64,000 nt of DNA from Acetobacteraceae bacterium (GCA_030041375.1 JASHOA010000024.1:124001-188000), one strand, 5' to 3'; numbered from the stretch's first letter, positions 35,432-44,033 are shown. A program made the numbers and translations. The notes: generated from the letters alone by a model not told the origin.

Positions 35432-36304
35432 TCAGCCGGCCACGCGGGTCGGGTGCTCGCGGCGGAAATAGTCGCCGAACGCAGCGGTGATTCGCTCGGC
35501 GATCAGCGCCCGGTGCGCGGGCGTGGCGAGCAGGCGCTCCTCCTCGGGATTGCTGAGGCAGCCCATCTCGATCAGGGTCGAGGGGACGGTCGGATCACGC
35601 AGCACGGCAAAGTTCGCACTGCGTTCCGGATCCGGAAGCAACGCCACGGCGCCGCGGAACGAAGCGGTGATATCGGCGGCGACCCGTTTCGAGGCCAGTT
35701 CGGTCGCCTGCATCTCGAGCCCGCCCAGGATCGCCGCCACGTCGCGGCTAAGGCCGTGCAACGCCGGATCGACGGGGCCGGAATCGAAGCTGTTCTCGGT
35801 GTTCGCGATCTCACCGGCAAGAGCGTCGGAAGCCGTGCGCGAGAGGGTGAAAATCATCGCCCCGCGCAAGCGGGTGTCGGCAAGATGATTGCAGTGGAGC
35901 GAAATGAACAGATCGGCCGCTCTGTGCATGGCCAGCGCGACACGCTCGGAGAGCGTGACGAAAACGTCGCTCGTGCGCGTCATCCCGACACGGTAGCGGC
36001 CGACTGTCAGCAGCGCTGAACGCAGGGCAAAGCCGGTCGCAAGCGAGATCGTCTTTTCCATCACTCCGCCACGCCCGATGGTGCCGGGATCGCTCCCGCC
36101 GTGGCCGGGGTCGATCATCACGAACGGCGGTGCCCGATCTGTCGGCGCCGGGCCGTGGGAGGGGATCGGCGGCAGCGGGTAGCCGGCAGCGGCGGGCGGC
36201 AGGGGCGGCAGGGGTAACGGGGCGGCACGCACGAACCGCACACCGGGCCCGGCAAGGCCGGCGACAAAGCCAAGACGAAGCGCGCGGCGTCGCGAGAGGC
36301 TCAC
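35432..36304 (-). CDS. N-acetylmuramoyl-L-alanine amidase (Amidase_3)
   Basis: This enzyme would cleave the amide between muramic acid and the stem peptide during cell separation. The 290-residue protein has a twin-arginine type signal (SRRRALRLGFVAGLAGP), a Pro-rich linker, and the zinc amidase domain: MIDPGHGGSDPG (Zn His), MEKTISLATG (Zn Glu), FISLHCNHLAD (Zn His) and a catalytic Glu in TLIEMGCLSNPEEE. No AMIN domain is present, so septal targeting would differ from AmiC of E. coli. Start is GTG at 36304. Confidence 0.9.
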   Translation of the reverse strand: MSLSRRRALRLGFVAGLAGPGVRFVRAAPLPLPPLPPAAAGYPLPPIPSHGPAPTDRAPPFVMIDPGHGGSDPGTIGRGGVMEKTISLATGFALRSALLTVGRYRVGMTRTSDVFVTLSERVALAMHRAADLFISLHCNHLADTRLRGAMIFTLSRTASDALAGEIANTENSFDSGPVDPALHGLSRDVAAILGGLEMQATELASKRVAADITASFRGAVALLPDPERSANFAVLRDPTVPSTLIEMGCLSNPEEERLLATPAHRALIAERITAAFGDYFRREHPTRVAG

Positions 36305-36426
36305 CGTCCGAACTTAACACGGCGAATTGAGAAATGCATCTCTCACATTGATTTAGGCCGCCGCCTCTACCCGGCGGCCATGCTGCGGCGCGCAATGCGC
36401 GTTGGGGTTCGCCGCCGATCCGTCGC

Positions 36427-37683
36427 TCAGGCCAGTTCGACGAGCAGGCCGCCGGCCGGTGCCAGCAGGTTCGGCGCGTGCCAACGCTCCAGCCGCGGGC
36501 GCCAGGTGCCGTCGTCCGCGACGCTCGCGCCCCCGAGGGTCACCGCCGAAGAAGCGGGCGAGGGTGCGGCGAGCCTGAGCGCAGAGACCGCGGCGGCCCG
36601 AGCCGGAAGCGTTGCGTGGGCAGAACGGTCCGGATCGCGGTTGAAAAAAGCAAGCCGCGTCCGGCCGTCCCGCCCCTCGATGCGATACGCCGCCAGGGCG
36701 GGAAAGCCCGGGAGAAAAGAAACACGGCGCGGCCTTGCCGCGGCAAAGAACAGCATCCCGTAATAGAGCGGCCTGGCGAGCGGGCTCACGCGACCGATCG
36801 GCGCGTAGGATCGGTCCGGGCGGTCGTGGAAATTGACCCCGGCCCAGCCGCGGGCGGCGAGAAGGAACATCATCTCGGCCCCCCAGCAGGCCGCCGCCAG
36901 CGTGTCGCTGACACCGGGGCGACCGCCCTCATAGACGGAGTTTGTTTCCGCCATGCGCAACGGCAGGCCGGTCGCGCGGGCGGCCCGCTCGGCCAGCACG
37001 AGCGACGCCTCGAGTTCGGGGCCGGAGCCGAGCAGGCGGGCGATGGTCACGGCCGGGCTCGAGCCCGGACCCTCGGCATAGTAGTGGCGCGTGAGCAGGA
37101 CCGGCCGTGGCCGCGCCCGGGTTGCGAACGGCATCATCCAGGCGCCGCGATAAGCGATGTCGGGGCCGGCGAAACGCGCCCCGGGCAACCGCGCGCGAAC
37201 CGCCGCGGCGCGGCGCTTCCAGGCCGCGAGATAGTCTTCGAAGCCCCAGGAGGCCGCGCGCAGATCGCGATTGAAGAGGTCCGGCTCGTTGCCGATCTGA
37301 AATGCGATCAGGGCCGGGCCGGCCGCTTCCGAGACCATCGCGGCTTCCCTGGCGGCGCCCTCCTCCGTGCCGTTGCCGAGATCGAGGCCGTAGAGCAGCG
37401 ACCAGCCGGTCGCGCGCAGAAACCGACCGAGGGCGGCGATCGCGGCATCGCCGGGATGACCGTGCGCCCGGTCGCTCGAGTTGCCGCCAATCCGGATGAC
37501 GCCGCGCCTTCCGAGGCGGCGCACGAGTGCGACGAGCGAGGCATTGGCGGGAGTGAGCAGCGAGCCTCGAAGCAGTTCGGCGGATTCGAAGCTGAGCCCG
37601 CTGAAATCAGCCGGGACCTCCGGCGGCGCGGGATCGGGGGCGGCGAACGGTGCGGCAAGCAGAGACCGGCGAGAAAAATTCAT
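36427..37683 (-). CDS. GH79-like glycoside hydrolase (beta-glucuronidase/heparanase family)
   Basis: The 418-residue protein begins with a probable Tat-type leader (NFSRRSLLAAPFAA). It shows the (beta/alpha)8 features of family GH79: SGLSFESAELL, RRGVIRIGGNSSD, the acid/base Glu in IAFQIGNEPDLF, and the nucleophile Glu in RMAETNSVYEGG. The C-terminal beta domain (AYRIEGRDGRTRLAFFN) is characteristic. Likely substrates are glucuronides or similar, consistent with the glucarate genes at the left of the window. Its ATG overlaps the upstream GreA-like gene (ATGA), so translation is coupled. Confidence 0.82.
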   Translation of the reverse strand: MNFSRRSLLAAPFAAPDPAPPEVPADFSGLSFESAELLRGSLLTPANASLVALVRRLGRRGVIRIGGNSSDRAHGHPGDAAIAALGRFLRATGWSLLYGLDLGNGTEEGAAREAAMVSEAAGPALIAFQIGNEPDLFNRDLRAASWGFEDYLAAWKRRAAAVRARLPGARFAGPDIAYRGAWMMPFATRARPRPVLLTRHYYAEGPGSSPAVTIARLLGSGPELEASLVLAERAARATGLPLRMAETNSVYEGGRPGVSDTLAAACWGAEMMFLLAARGWAGVNFHDRPDRSYAPIGRVSPLARPLYYGMLFFAAARPRRVSFLPGFPALAAYRIEGRDGRTRLAFFNRDPDRSAHATLPARAAAVSALRLAAPSPASSAVTLGGASVADDGTWRPRLERWHAPNLLAPAGGLLVELA

Positions 37684-38156
37684 CCGCCATTCTGGACAGT
37701 GAGAACGGTCAGCGTGAGAGGGCCGGGGCCGAGGGCGGCGTCAACCGTCTCGCCGCGCGCGGCGCCGATCAGGGCCGCGGCGAGCGGCGCACGCCAGCTT
37801 ACCCGCCCGGTCGCGGGATCGCTTTCATCCTCGCCCACGATCTCGACCGTGACCTCACCGCGGCCAGGCCAGGCCAGGGTGACGCGCGAGCCGAAGCCTA
37901 CCTCGTCGGGGTCGGCGGGCGGCGGCGTGATCTGGGCGGTGGTGCGGCGCGCAGTCCAGTAGCGCAGCCGGCGCTTGAGTTCGGCGTGGTCCGCCGCAGC
38001 GGGATCGAGAAGGTGCGCTTCGAGTTCGGCGATGGTTGCTTCGATGCGGGCGGCGCCGCGGGCGGTGACCGGATTGGGAGGCGGCGGCAGCGGAATCTCG
38101 GGCAGCGGGTCGGCCGGGGTATCGGCGTCGGGCTCGCGTACGAAAGCTCGGCTCAT
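37680..38156 (-). CDS. GreA/GreB-like transcript cleavage factor family protein
   Basis: The 158-residue product has a short Pro-rich N-terminus, a helical segment instead of a full coiled coil (RIEATIAELEAHLLDPAAAD, AELKRRLRYWTARR), and a C-terminal GreA/B FKBP-like domain (VGFGSRVTLAWPGRGEVTVE, IVGEDESDPATGRVSWRAPL). The acidic tip residues of true Gre factors are not clear, so it may be a GreA paralogue with an altered RNA-polymerase role, like Rnk. ATG 38156 has a GGAGGATGCC site. It overlaps the GH79 gene, an unusual pairing. Confidence 0.78.
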   Translation of the reverse strand: MSRAFVREPDADTPADPLPEIPLPPPPNPVTARGAARIEATIAELEAHLLDPAAADHAELKRRLRYWTARRTTAQITPPPADPDEVGFGSRVTLAWPGRGEVTVEIVGEDESDPATGRVSWRAPLAAALIGAARGETVDAALGPGPLTLTVLTVQNGG

Positions 38157-38263
38157 GGCATCCTCCGGATGCGTGCGAGTAAAGCACATATGGGAAGCGT
38201 GCGGCGTCATTCCCCCTTCCCTGCCCGCTCCTTTTGCCCGCGCTGCGCCGCGCCGGACGCCAT

Positions 38264-38422
38264 TAGCCCGCGATCGCCCGCGGCGGAATCGTCGGAGGGC
38301 GTGAATCGCGGGCTCGAATAAAGCGCGAGACCGGTGTCGGGCTGCCCAGTCAGCCCGACACGGGTCTCGCCCGCGATCGCCCGCGGCGGAATCGTCGGAG
38401 GGCGTGAATCGCGGGCTCGAAT
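38264..38422. repeat. Dispersed palindromic element, copy C plus tandem half copy
   Basis: Copy C (38264-38368) has both hairpins: AGCCCGCGAT / ATCGCGGGCT and GTGTCGGGCTG / CAGCCCGACAC with loop CCCAGT. It is followed directly by a second hairpin-1 half (38368-38422) ending CGGGCTCGAATCAA, which lacks hairpin 2. The tandem arrangement shows that the hairpin-1 half can be duplicated or inserted on its own. It lies between divergent genes. Confidence 0.92.
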
Positions 38423-38500
38423 CAACCGCGCCCTGTGGCTTGCCGGGCGGATCTCTGAGCTCGTGTTTGATGGTTTATGATGTTATCCATTCGCATGTCG

Positions 38501-38539
38501 ACACCCATTTTGGGGGTTACAACGGCTGCCGATGGGTGT
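38501..38539. promoter_or_regulatory. Candidate operator upstream of the LacI gene
   Basis: ACACCCAT at 38501-38508 is mirrored by ATGGGTGT at 38532-38539, in a locally AT-richer stretch 43 nt before the regulator's ATG. LacI-family proteins often repress their own promoters through such inverted repeats, though the arm spacing here is wide. A TGTAAT hexamer at 38537 could be a -10 element. Confidence 0.35.
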
Positions 38540-38581
38540 AATGTGATGTGGTATTCGATGTAATCGGATGCCGATCATCCA

Positions 38582-39628
38582 ATGGCCATGACGATCGCCG
38601 ACGTCGCCAGGGCAGCCGGCGTCTCCGCCGCCACGGTGGACCGCGCCCTCAACGGCCGCGCCGGCGTGCACGATCGCACCCGGAGCCGGGTGATGCACGC
38701 GGCCGAGCGCATCGGCTATGTGGAGGCGCCGCCGGCCCGAGCGGCTGCGATCGAGGTGCGGCTCGCCTTCGTGGTGCCGGGCGGGAGCAACACGTTCCTG
38801 GCCAGGTTGAGCCGCGCGCTTCTGGCCGCCGCGCAGGCCCTGCCACGGGTCCATGCCACCCTCTATCGGCTCGACACCTACCGCCCGGAGGCGCTCGCCG
38901 CCGGGCTTGCCGGGATCGCCCGCGATGCCGACGGCATCGGCGTGATCGCGCTCGACCATCCTTCCGTGCGCGAGGCGCTCCGCGAGCTGGCCGGCCATGG
39001 CAAGCGGATTCTCACCCTCGTCTCGGACATCTCCGACGTGCCGCGCGTCGCCTATGTCGGCATCGACAACCGCGCCGCCGGCCGCCTCGCCGGCCATCTC
39101 CTCGGCCGCTTTCTCGGCGGTCGGCAAGGCTCCGTGGCCCTGTTCGCGGGCTCGCTCAGCTATCGCGGGCACGAGGAACGCGAGATGGGCTTCCGCCGCA
39201 TCTCGGCGGAGGATTTTCCCGCCCTCCGCCTCCTGCCCGCCGAGGAGATCGCGGATGACTCGGGGCAGGCCTACGAGGCCGCGCGACGCCTGCTGGCGCG
39301 GCACGCGGACCTGGTCGGAATCTATTGCATCGGCGGCGGCATGCGCGGCATCGCGCGCGCTTTGCAGGAAAGCGGAGGCGCCGGCCGCATCGTGTTCATC
39401 GGCCACGAGCTGACCGAACACACGCGGCGGCTCCTGATCCAGGGCACGCTCGATGCGGTGATCGATCAGGACCCGGTTGCGGAGGCCGGTGAGGCCGTCG
39501 CACTGCTCGCCGGCGCCGTCCGTGGTGAGGCGCAACCTCGGGCATCGCTGCTCCGCATCCAGGCGATATTCCGCGAGAACATCCCCGATCTCGCACCGAT
39601 CGACGAGCAAACCGGAGAAACCCCATGA
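38582..39628 (+). CDS. LacI-family transcriptional regulator
   Basis: The 348-residue protein has the N-terminal LacI helix-turn-helix and hinge (TIADVARAAGVSAATVDRAL, RSRVMHAAERIGY). A periplasmic-binding-protein-like effector domain follows, with LAFVVPGGSNTFLARLSRAL and YVGIDNRAAGRLAGHLLGR. The hinge VDRALNGR variant (VDRAL rather than VSRVL) groups it with regulators of sugar ABC importers. It overlaps the following dioxygenase-like gene by 4 nt and faces the sugar importer operon, its probable target. ATG at 38588 is an alternative start. Confidence 0.9.
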   Translation: MAMTIADVARAAGVSAATVDRALNGRAGVHDRTRSRVMHAAERIGYVEAPPARAAAIEVRLAFVVPGGSNTFLARLSRALLAAAQALPRVHATLYRLDTYRPEALAAGLAGIARDADGIGVIALDHPSVREALRELAGHGKRILTLVSDISDVPRVAYVGIDNRAAGRLAGHLLGRFLGGRQGSVALFAGSLSYRGHEEREMGFRRISAEDFPALRLLPAEEIADDSGQAYEAARRLLARHADLVGIYCIGGGMRGIARALQESGGAGRIVFIGHELTEHTRRLLIQGTLDAVIDQDPVAEAGEAVALLAGAVRGEAQPRASLLRIQAIFRENIPDLAPIDEQTGETP

Positions 39629-40455
39629 GCTATCCGCAGGTCACAACGTCCGACCGCATCGCCTTCGAACGCGACGGCTACGTGCTGAAGCCCGCCTTCT
39701 TCGATGCCGAGGAGGTCGCCCTGCTCGGCCGCGCCATCGCCCTCGATCCGGCGATCGCCCGCAACGTCACGCGCCTTGCCGACAGCCACGGCGCTTCGAC
39801 CGAACTCGCGCTCTGGAATCATCCCGGCGAGGACGTGTTCGGAATGGTGGCGCGCAGCGCCCGCGTGGTCGACGGCATGGAACTCCTGCTCGGCGGGGCG
39901 GTCTATCATTACCACAGCAAGCTCACGATGAAGCGTCCGCGCCTCGGCGGTGCCTGGGACTGGCACCAGGATTACGGCTACTGGTACCACAACGGCTGCC
40001 TCTTTCCCGACCTGGCGAGCGTGATGATCGCGATCGATCCCTGCCGCCGCGTCAACGGCTGCCTCGAGGTGCTGCGCGGCAGCCACCGCATGGGCCGGAT
40101 CGAGCATGGCCGCGTCGGTGGCCAGACCGGGGCCGACATGGCACGTGTCGAGGAGGCGATGAAGGTGCTGGATCATGTCTACTGCGAGATGGATCCGGGC
40201 GATGCCCTGTTCTTCCATTGCAACACCTTGCATGCTTCCGGGCCGAACATATCGGAGCGTTCCCGCAACGTTCTGCTGTGCTGCTACAACCGGATGAGCA
40301 ACAATCCGTACAGGGAGCACCACCATCCGCGCGCAACCCCGCTCGAGAAGGTCGCGGACAGTGCGATCCGCGAGCGCGGACTCGTGCTGGCCGGAGACGA
40401 ACGCACCTTCTACGATGCCAGGCACGACGAAACGGTCGAGGCGAAGACGGGTTAG
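39625..40455 (+). CDS. Phytanoyl-CoA dioxygenase (PhyH) family protein
   Basis: This 276-residue protein belongs to the Fe(II)/2-oxoglutarate oxygenases. The metal-binding H-x-D is in WDWHQDYGYW (His114, Asp116); the distal His lies in LFFHCNTLHASGPN, followed by an Arg in ISERSRNVLL for 2-oxoglutarate. In sugar-catabolic clusters such enzymes are presumed to hydroxylate a small substrate, but none is proven here. It is coupled to the LacI gene and converges on the ABC ATPase gene, whose stop is 4 nt away. Confidence 0.85.
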   Translation: MSYPQVTTSDRIAFERDGYVLKPAFFDAEEVALLGRAIALDPAIARNVTRLADSHGASTELALWNHPGEDVFGMVARSARVVDGMELLLGGAVYHYHSKLTMKRPRLGGAWDWHQDYGYWYHNGCLFPDLASVMIAIDPCRRVNGCLEVLRGSHRMGRIEHGRVGGQTGADMARVEEAMKVLDHVYCEMDPGDALFFHCNTLHASGPNISERSRNVLLCCYNRMSNNPYREHHHPRATPLEKVADSAIRERGLVLAGDERTFYDARHDETVEAKTG

Positions 40456-40458
40456 CTG

Positions 40459-40502
40459 TTTATTCGAGCCCGCGATTCGTGCCCCTCGACGATTCCGCCG
40501 GC
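40459..40502 (-). repeat. Partial palindromic element, copy D, inside an ABC ATPase 3' end
   Basis: On the minus strand GGCGGAATCGTCGAGGGG and then AATCGCGGGCTCGAATAAA match the distal part of the element with a few substitutions. The left arm and hairpin 2 are missing. It forms the last codons and the TAA stop of the ATPase gene. Confidence 0.85.
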
Positions 40503-41254
40503 TCTGCAGCGTCGGGGCCGGTGATGATCCGCTCGACCTCTTCGATGCTGGTCTTCCGCGGGTCGACATCGTCGGCCACCACCGTTCCGTGACGCAGCAC
40601 GACGATGCGGTCCACCACCTGGAAGACATGGTGGATGTTATGGGCGATGAGGATGCAGGAATGCCCGGTGTCGCGTGCATTGCGCACGAAGTTCAGCACG
40701 CTGCGCGTCTCCGCGACACCGAGGTTGTTGGTCGGTTCGTCGAGAATGATCAGCTCGCTATCGAAATAGAGCGCGCGGGCGATCGCCACCGCCTGCCTTT
40801 CCCCCCCGGAGAGGGCGCTGATCGCGGTCGCGGGCGGAATGTCCTTGATCACCCCGACCTGCAGCAGAAGCGCGCGCGCCGCCTGGTCCATCAAGGCATG
40901 ATCCATGCGGTTGAACAGCCGGAAGCCCTTGATCGGCTCGCGGCCGAGAAACAGGTTGCGGGTGATGGAAAGCTGTGGCACCAGCGCAGAATCCTGGTAG
41001 ATCGTTTCGATGCCGCAGGCGATCGCATCGGTCGTGGTCCTGATATCCGCCTTGCGGCCATGCAGGAAAATCTCTCCGCTCGTGGCCTGCACCACGCCGG
41101 AGAGAATTTTGATCAGAGTCGATTTCCCGGCTCCATTGTCGCCGAGCAGACCGACGATCTCCTGGTAGCGGACGCCAACCGTGATGTCTCTCAGCGCCTG
41201 CACGCGGCCATAGAACTTGCTGATATGCTCCATGCGCACCAGCTCTTCGGCCAT
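40460..41254 (-). CDS. Sugar ABC importer ATPase, single-domain
   Basis: The 264-residue protein energises import with the permease and binding protein upstream. Walker A is LLGDNGAGKSTLIKIL, signature LSGGERQAVAIARAL, Walker B LIILDEPTNNLG and the switch His in LIAHNIHHV. A single ATPase module of this type (FrcA/XylG-short class) works as a dimer. The last about 11 residues (ESSRGTNRGLE) and stop codon come from a partial palindromic repeat, so the tail is a recent addition. The gene starts 4 nt after the permease stop. Confidence 0.92.
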   Translation of the reverse strand: MAEELVRMEHISKFYGRVQALRDITVGVRYQEIVGLLGDNGAGKSTLIKILSGVVQATSGEIFLHGRKADIRTTTDAIACGIETIYQDSALVPQLSITRNLFLGREPIKGFRLFNRMDHALMDQAARALLLQVGVIKDIPPATAISALSGGERQAVAIARALYFDSELIILDEPTNNLGVAETRSVLNFVRNARDTGHSCILIAHNIHHVFQVVDRIVVLRHGTVVADDVDPRKTSIEEVERIITGPDAAEPAESSRGTNRGLE

Positions 41255-41258
41255 CGTC

Positions 41259-42287
41259 TCAGCCTTCCGCCTGCTGCCTGCGGTCCAGCCACGCCTGCAG
41301 CGCGACCATCGCCAGGATGATCGCGCCCACGAAAATTTCGTATGCGAGGCCCGGCACCCCGATCATGACGAGGCCGCTGTGCATGGAGCGCAGAATGAAA
41401 ATCCCCAACACCGTGCCGATGATCGTGCCCCGTCCCCCCGTCAGTGCCGTGCCGCCGATCACCACCATGGCGATCACCTCGAGCTCATAGCCGGTGCCGC
41501 TATTCGGATTTGCCGCCGAGGTGCGGATCGAGCTGATGATACCGGAGGCGGCCGCCATCATCGCCGTCAGCACGAACAGAACCATCTTGGTGCGCCCGAC
41601 ATTGACGCCGCGCGCCAGTGCCGAGCTCGGATTGCCGCCCGCGGCCTGGATCCAGTTGCCCGTCTTGGTTTCCGCCAACACGTAATGGAGCACGATTGCG
41701 GCGGCGATGAACCAGAACAGCGACATGTAGATGTGAAACCGGCCGATGTGGATTTCGCCGGCCAGCACGGCAGCCAGCCGCGATCCGGCGGCGCTCCAGG
41801 TCCGCTGGGGAAAACCCTGGGTGAGATAGAGGGCGGCGCCGCGAACGACCAGCAGCGTCCCCAGCGTGACCAGGAACGACGATACCTTCACCTGGGTCAC
41901 GAACCAGCCATTGATCAGGCCGATGCCTCCCGCCACCGCCAGCGTGATCACGAAGGCGAGGCCGAGCGACGTTGCCCCGCTGTTGAACAGCGTCCACATC
42001 AGGACCGCCGAAAAGCCGAATACGGAACCGACGGAAAGATCGAACTCGCCGGCAATCATCAACAGCGTCGTCGGCAGGGCGATCAGGCCCAGTTCGACGG
42101 TGAAGTCGAGAACGTTGCTGATGTTGAAGGGCGAAAGATAGAGCGGCCGGATCGTCCCGAAGGCCGAAAGCTCGAGCACCAGGAGGATCAGCGGCCCGAC
42201 CTCGGGCCGGGCCAATAAACGCAGCAGTCGCGACGGCCGCCGCACGGGCAGTGGCGAACCCGCCTCGACCTTGACGAGCTTAAGCAT
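41259..42287 (-). CDS. Sugar ABC importer permease (ribose/xylose type)
   Basis: The 342-residue permease has about ten helices and the BPD_transp_2 signature: MIAGEFDLSVGSVFG, VSSFLVTLGTLLVVRG, AAGGNPSSALARGVNV, MVVIGGTALTGGRGTIIG. It is typical of FrcC/RbsC carbohydrate importers. It lies between the binding protein (118 nt upstream) and the ATPase (4 nt downstream). The substrate is probably a monosaccharide or polyol. Confidence 0.92.
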   Translation of the reverse strand: MLKLVKVEAGSPLPVRRPSRLLRLLARPEVGPLILLVLELSAFGTIRPLYLSPFNISNVLDFTVELGLIALPTTLLMIAGEFDLSVGSVFGFSAVLMWTLFNSGATSLGLAFVITLAVAGGIGLINGWFVTQVKVSSFLVTLGTLLVVRGAALYLTQGFPQRTWSAAGSRLAAVLAGEIHIGRFHIYMSLFWFIAAAIVLHYVLAETKTGNWIQAAGGNPSSALARGVNVGRTKMVLFVLTAMMAAASGIISSIRTSAANPNSGTGYELEVIAMVVIGGTALTGGRGTIIGTVLGIFILRSMHSGLVMIGVPGLAYEIFVGAIILAMVALQAWLDRRQQAEG

Positions 42288-42404
42288 GGTCAGGCCCGGA
42301 TCGGATACGGGCGGGATTCGCGCTCTGTCGGCACCGGCGGCGAAGGGCAGGAGCGCCGGCAGGCATCACCTCGGCCCAACCGTTGCGATCACGTTGCGGC
42401 CAGC

Positions 42405-43349
42405 CTACTTGGTTGAAAGAAGCTTCTTGTAGTTTGCCGCGGTTGCCTTGGTGTAGAGATCGCCGGTGATGATGTTGAATCCGGACGCGATGCCGCTGGC
42501 TTCCATGTCCGCCATCGACAGCGCCATGTAACTGGTCGCCTGCGGCGCCTGCCACTGCGCGGCGTTCACATAGCCGGTCAGCACCTCGTCCACGGTATAG
42601 AGCGAGTTGCCCCAGCCGACGACCGGGATCGATCCGGCGGTCACTCCGGCCTGATCGAATACGCGCTTGATGCTGCCCGTCACCAGGTCGCCGAGACCGA
42701 TGATAGCATTGATCTTTTTGCGATTGGCGGTGAGATATTCCACCATCCGGCTGATGATCGTGGCCTGGTCGAGCGTGTTGCCCGTCACCTCCCAGGTGAT
42801 CCCGACCGGCTTCAGCACGCTGCCGATGCCCTGTTCTTCCTGCACGCCATAGGTCGCGCCCAGCACCTCCACCGGCAGCCAGACGAAGTCGCCTTTCTTG
42901 ATCAGCTTGTGATCGACGAGAAACTGCGCCCAGTTGTGGCCGAACACCACGTTGTTGCCGCCGACATACGCATCGAAATGGGCGGCGGGATCGGGGGTGT
43001 TGAAGTTGATGATCGGGATTCCGGCGGCTTTCGCCTCCGCCACCGCCTTGACCAGGCTTCCCGGATCGGGGCTGGTGGTGACAATGCCGCTCGCCTTCGC
43101 GGCGATCGCTTCACGCACCGCTTCCTGCTGCGACGGCACGTCACCGCTGTGGAAGGAGGTGTTGACGGTTTGCCCCGTGTCCCGCGCCCATGTCTTCGCT
43201 CCTTGCAGGAAATAGGTCCACACCGGATCGGCCGGTGATCCGTGCGAGATCCAATAGAAGGTTCGGCGGTCGGCCGCCGCCTTCGCAGCCAATGGTGCCG
43301 CGACCGCCAGCAGCGTTGCGGAAGAAAGAAGAGTCCGTTTCCTGATCAT
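42405..43349 (-). CDS. Periplasmic sugar-binding protein of ABC importer
   Basis: The 314-residue precursor has a Sec signal peptide (RKRTLLSSATLLAVAAPLAAKA) and a periplasmic_binding_4 type-I fold: FYWISHGSPADPVWTYF, AIAAKASGIVTTSPDP, AAGIPIINFNTPDP, INAIIGLGDLVTGS. ATG at 43349 follows an excellent GGGAGGTGAACGG site. It heads the importer operon. The ligand is unknown; the presence of a LacI-type regulator nearby and the fold favour a sugar. Confidence 0.92.
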   Translation of the reverse strand: MIRKRTLLSSATLLAVAAPLAAKAAADRRTFYWISHGSPADPVWTYFLQGAKTWARDTGQTVNTSFHSGDVPSQQEAVREAIAAKASGIVTTSPDPGSLVKAVAEAKAAGIPIINFNTPDPAAHFDAYVGGNNVVFGHNWAQFLVDHKLIKKGDFVWLPVEVLGATYGVQEEQGIGSVLKPVGITWEVTGNTLDQATIISRMVEYLTANRKKINAIIGLGDLVTGSIKRVFDQAGVTAGSIPVVGWGNSLYTVDEVLTGYVNAAQWQAPQATSYMALSMADMEASGIASGFNIITGDLYTKATAANYKKLLSTK

Positions 43350-43459
43350 CCGTTCACCTCCCTTCGACCCCAGACCTTCGACATCAGATCCGCCCACCCG
43401 TTTACCGGCGCGGATGGTTGCGATCTCGTTCCTATCAGCGCCGCCCCTCGGCGCGTGGG

Positions 43460-43567
43460 CTAGAGCAGATCGCGATCACACGGAATCGGCTGATCGCGTG
43501 AAGATGCTCGCCAAAACAAAGAGCTAGAGCAGTTACCGTGAGCCATGGCGAACGGAAATTGCTCTAG
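43460..43567. repeat. Paired palindromic repeat of the CTAGAGCA family
   Basis: Two linked hairpins are visible. The first has arms CGCGATCA and TGATCGCG (43471-43498). The second is a 16-nt imperfect palindrome CTAGAGCAGTTACCGT / ACGGAAATTGCTCTAG (43524-43567) around GAGCCATGGCGA. Both begin CTAGAGCA. Elements with this CTAGAGCA signature are, to my knowledge, dispersed in related genomes. It sits upstream of the sugar importer. Confidence 0.8.
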
Positions 43568-43686
43568 GAACCGCAGCTCGCAACGGAGAATGGTACACCT
43601 CCATGCCCGCTCATAGGCATAAACCGTCCGCCCTGGAGCCAGGCTTGTCGGCGGCGTGGCCTCGCCCGGCCGGGCCCGCAAGGAGT

Positions 43687-43950
43687 TCAGGTTTCGCGGA
43701 TGACGAGGCGGGGCGGCAGCAGGATCTGTTCCGGTGCGCCGGTCGGATCCGCGATCCGGCGAAGCAGCAAGTCCGCCGCCGCCGCACCGATCTCCGCGGG
43801 TTGCGTGGCGATGCTGCTGAGCGCCGGAATCGAGGTGCAGCATTCGTTGATATTGTCGAAGCCGATCACGGCGAGATCGGACCCGGGACGTCTGCCGAGG
43901 CGCTGCAGGCCACGCAAACAGAAGCGCGCCAGGGCGCGCGGAGTGACCGC
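43687..43950 (-). pseudogene. C-terminal remnant of a LacI-family regulator
   Basis: About 85 codons keep the end of a LacI effector domain: LRGLQRLGRRPGSDLAVIGF, then PALSSIATQPAEIGAAAADL, LLRR and ILLPPRLVIRET. Upstream of about 43950 the frame degenerates into unrelated sequence that meets the end of pstS at 44034. The DNA-binding domain and three quarters of the protein are gone. Its orientation matches the sugar importer operon, so it may be the former regulator. Confidence 0.75.
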
Positions 43951-44033
43951 GTGGGCAAGGCTGGGAGCGCGGCAAACCAAAGATGCTGCGGCCGGATTTC
44001 GTCGACCTCTGTGCGGAACCGGCAGGAGTTCCG

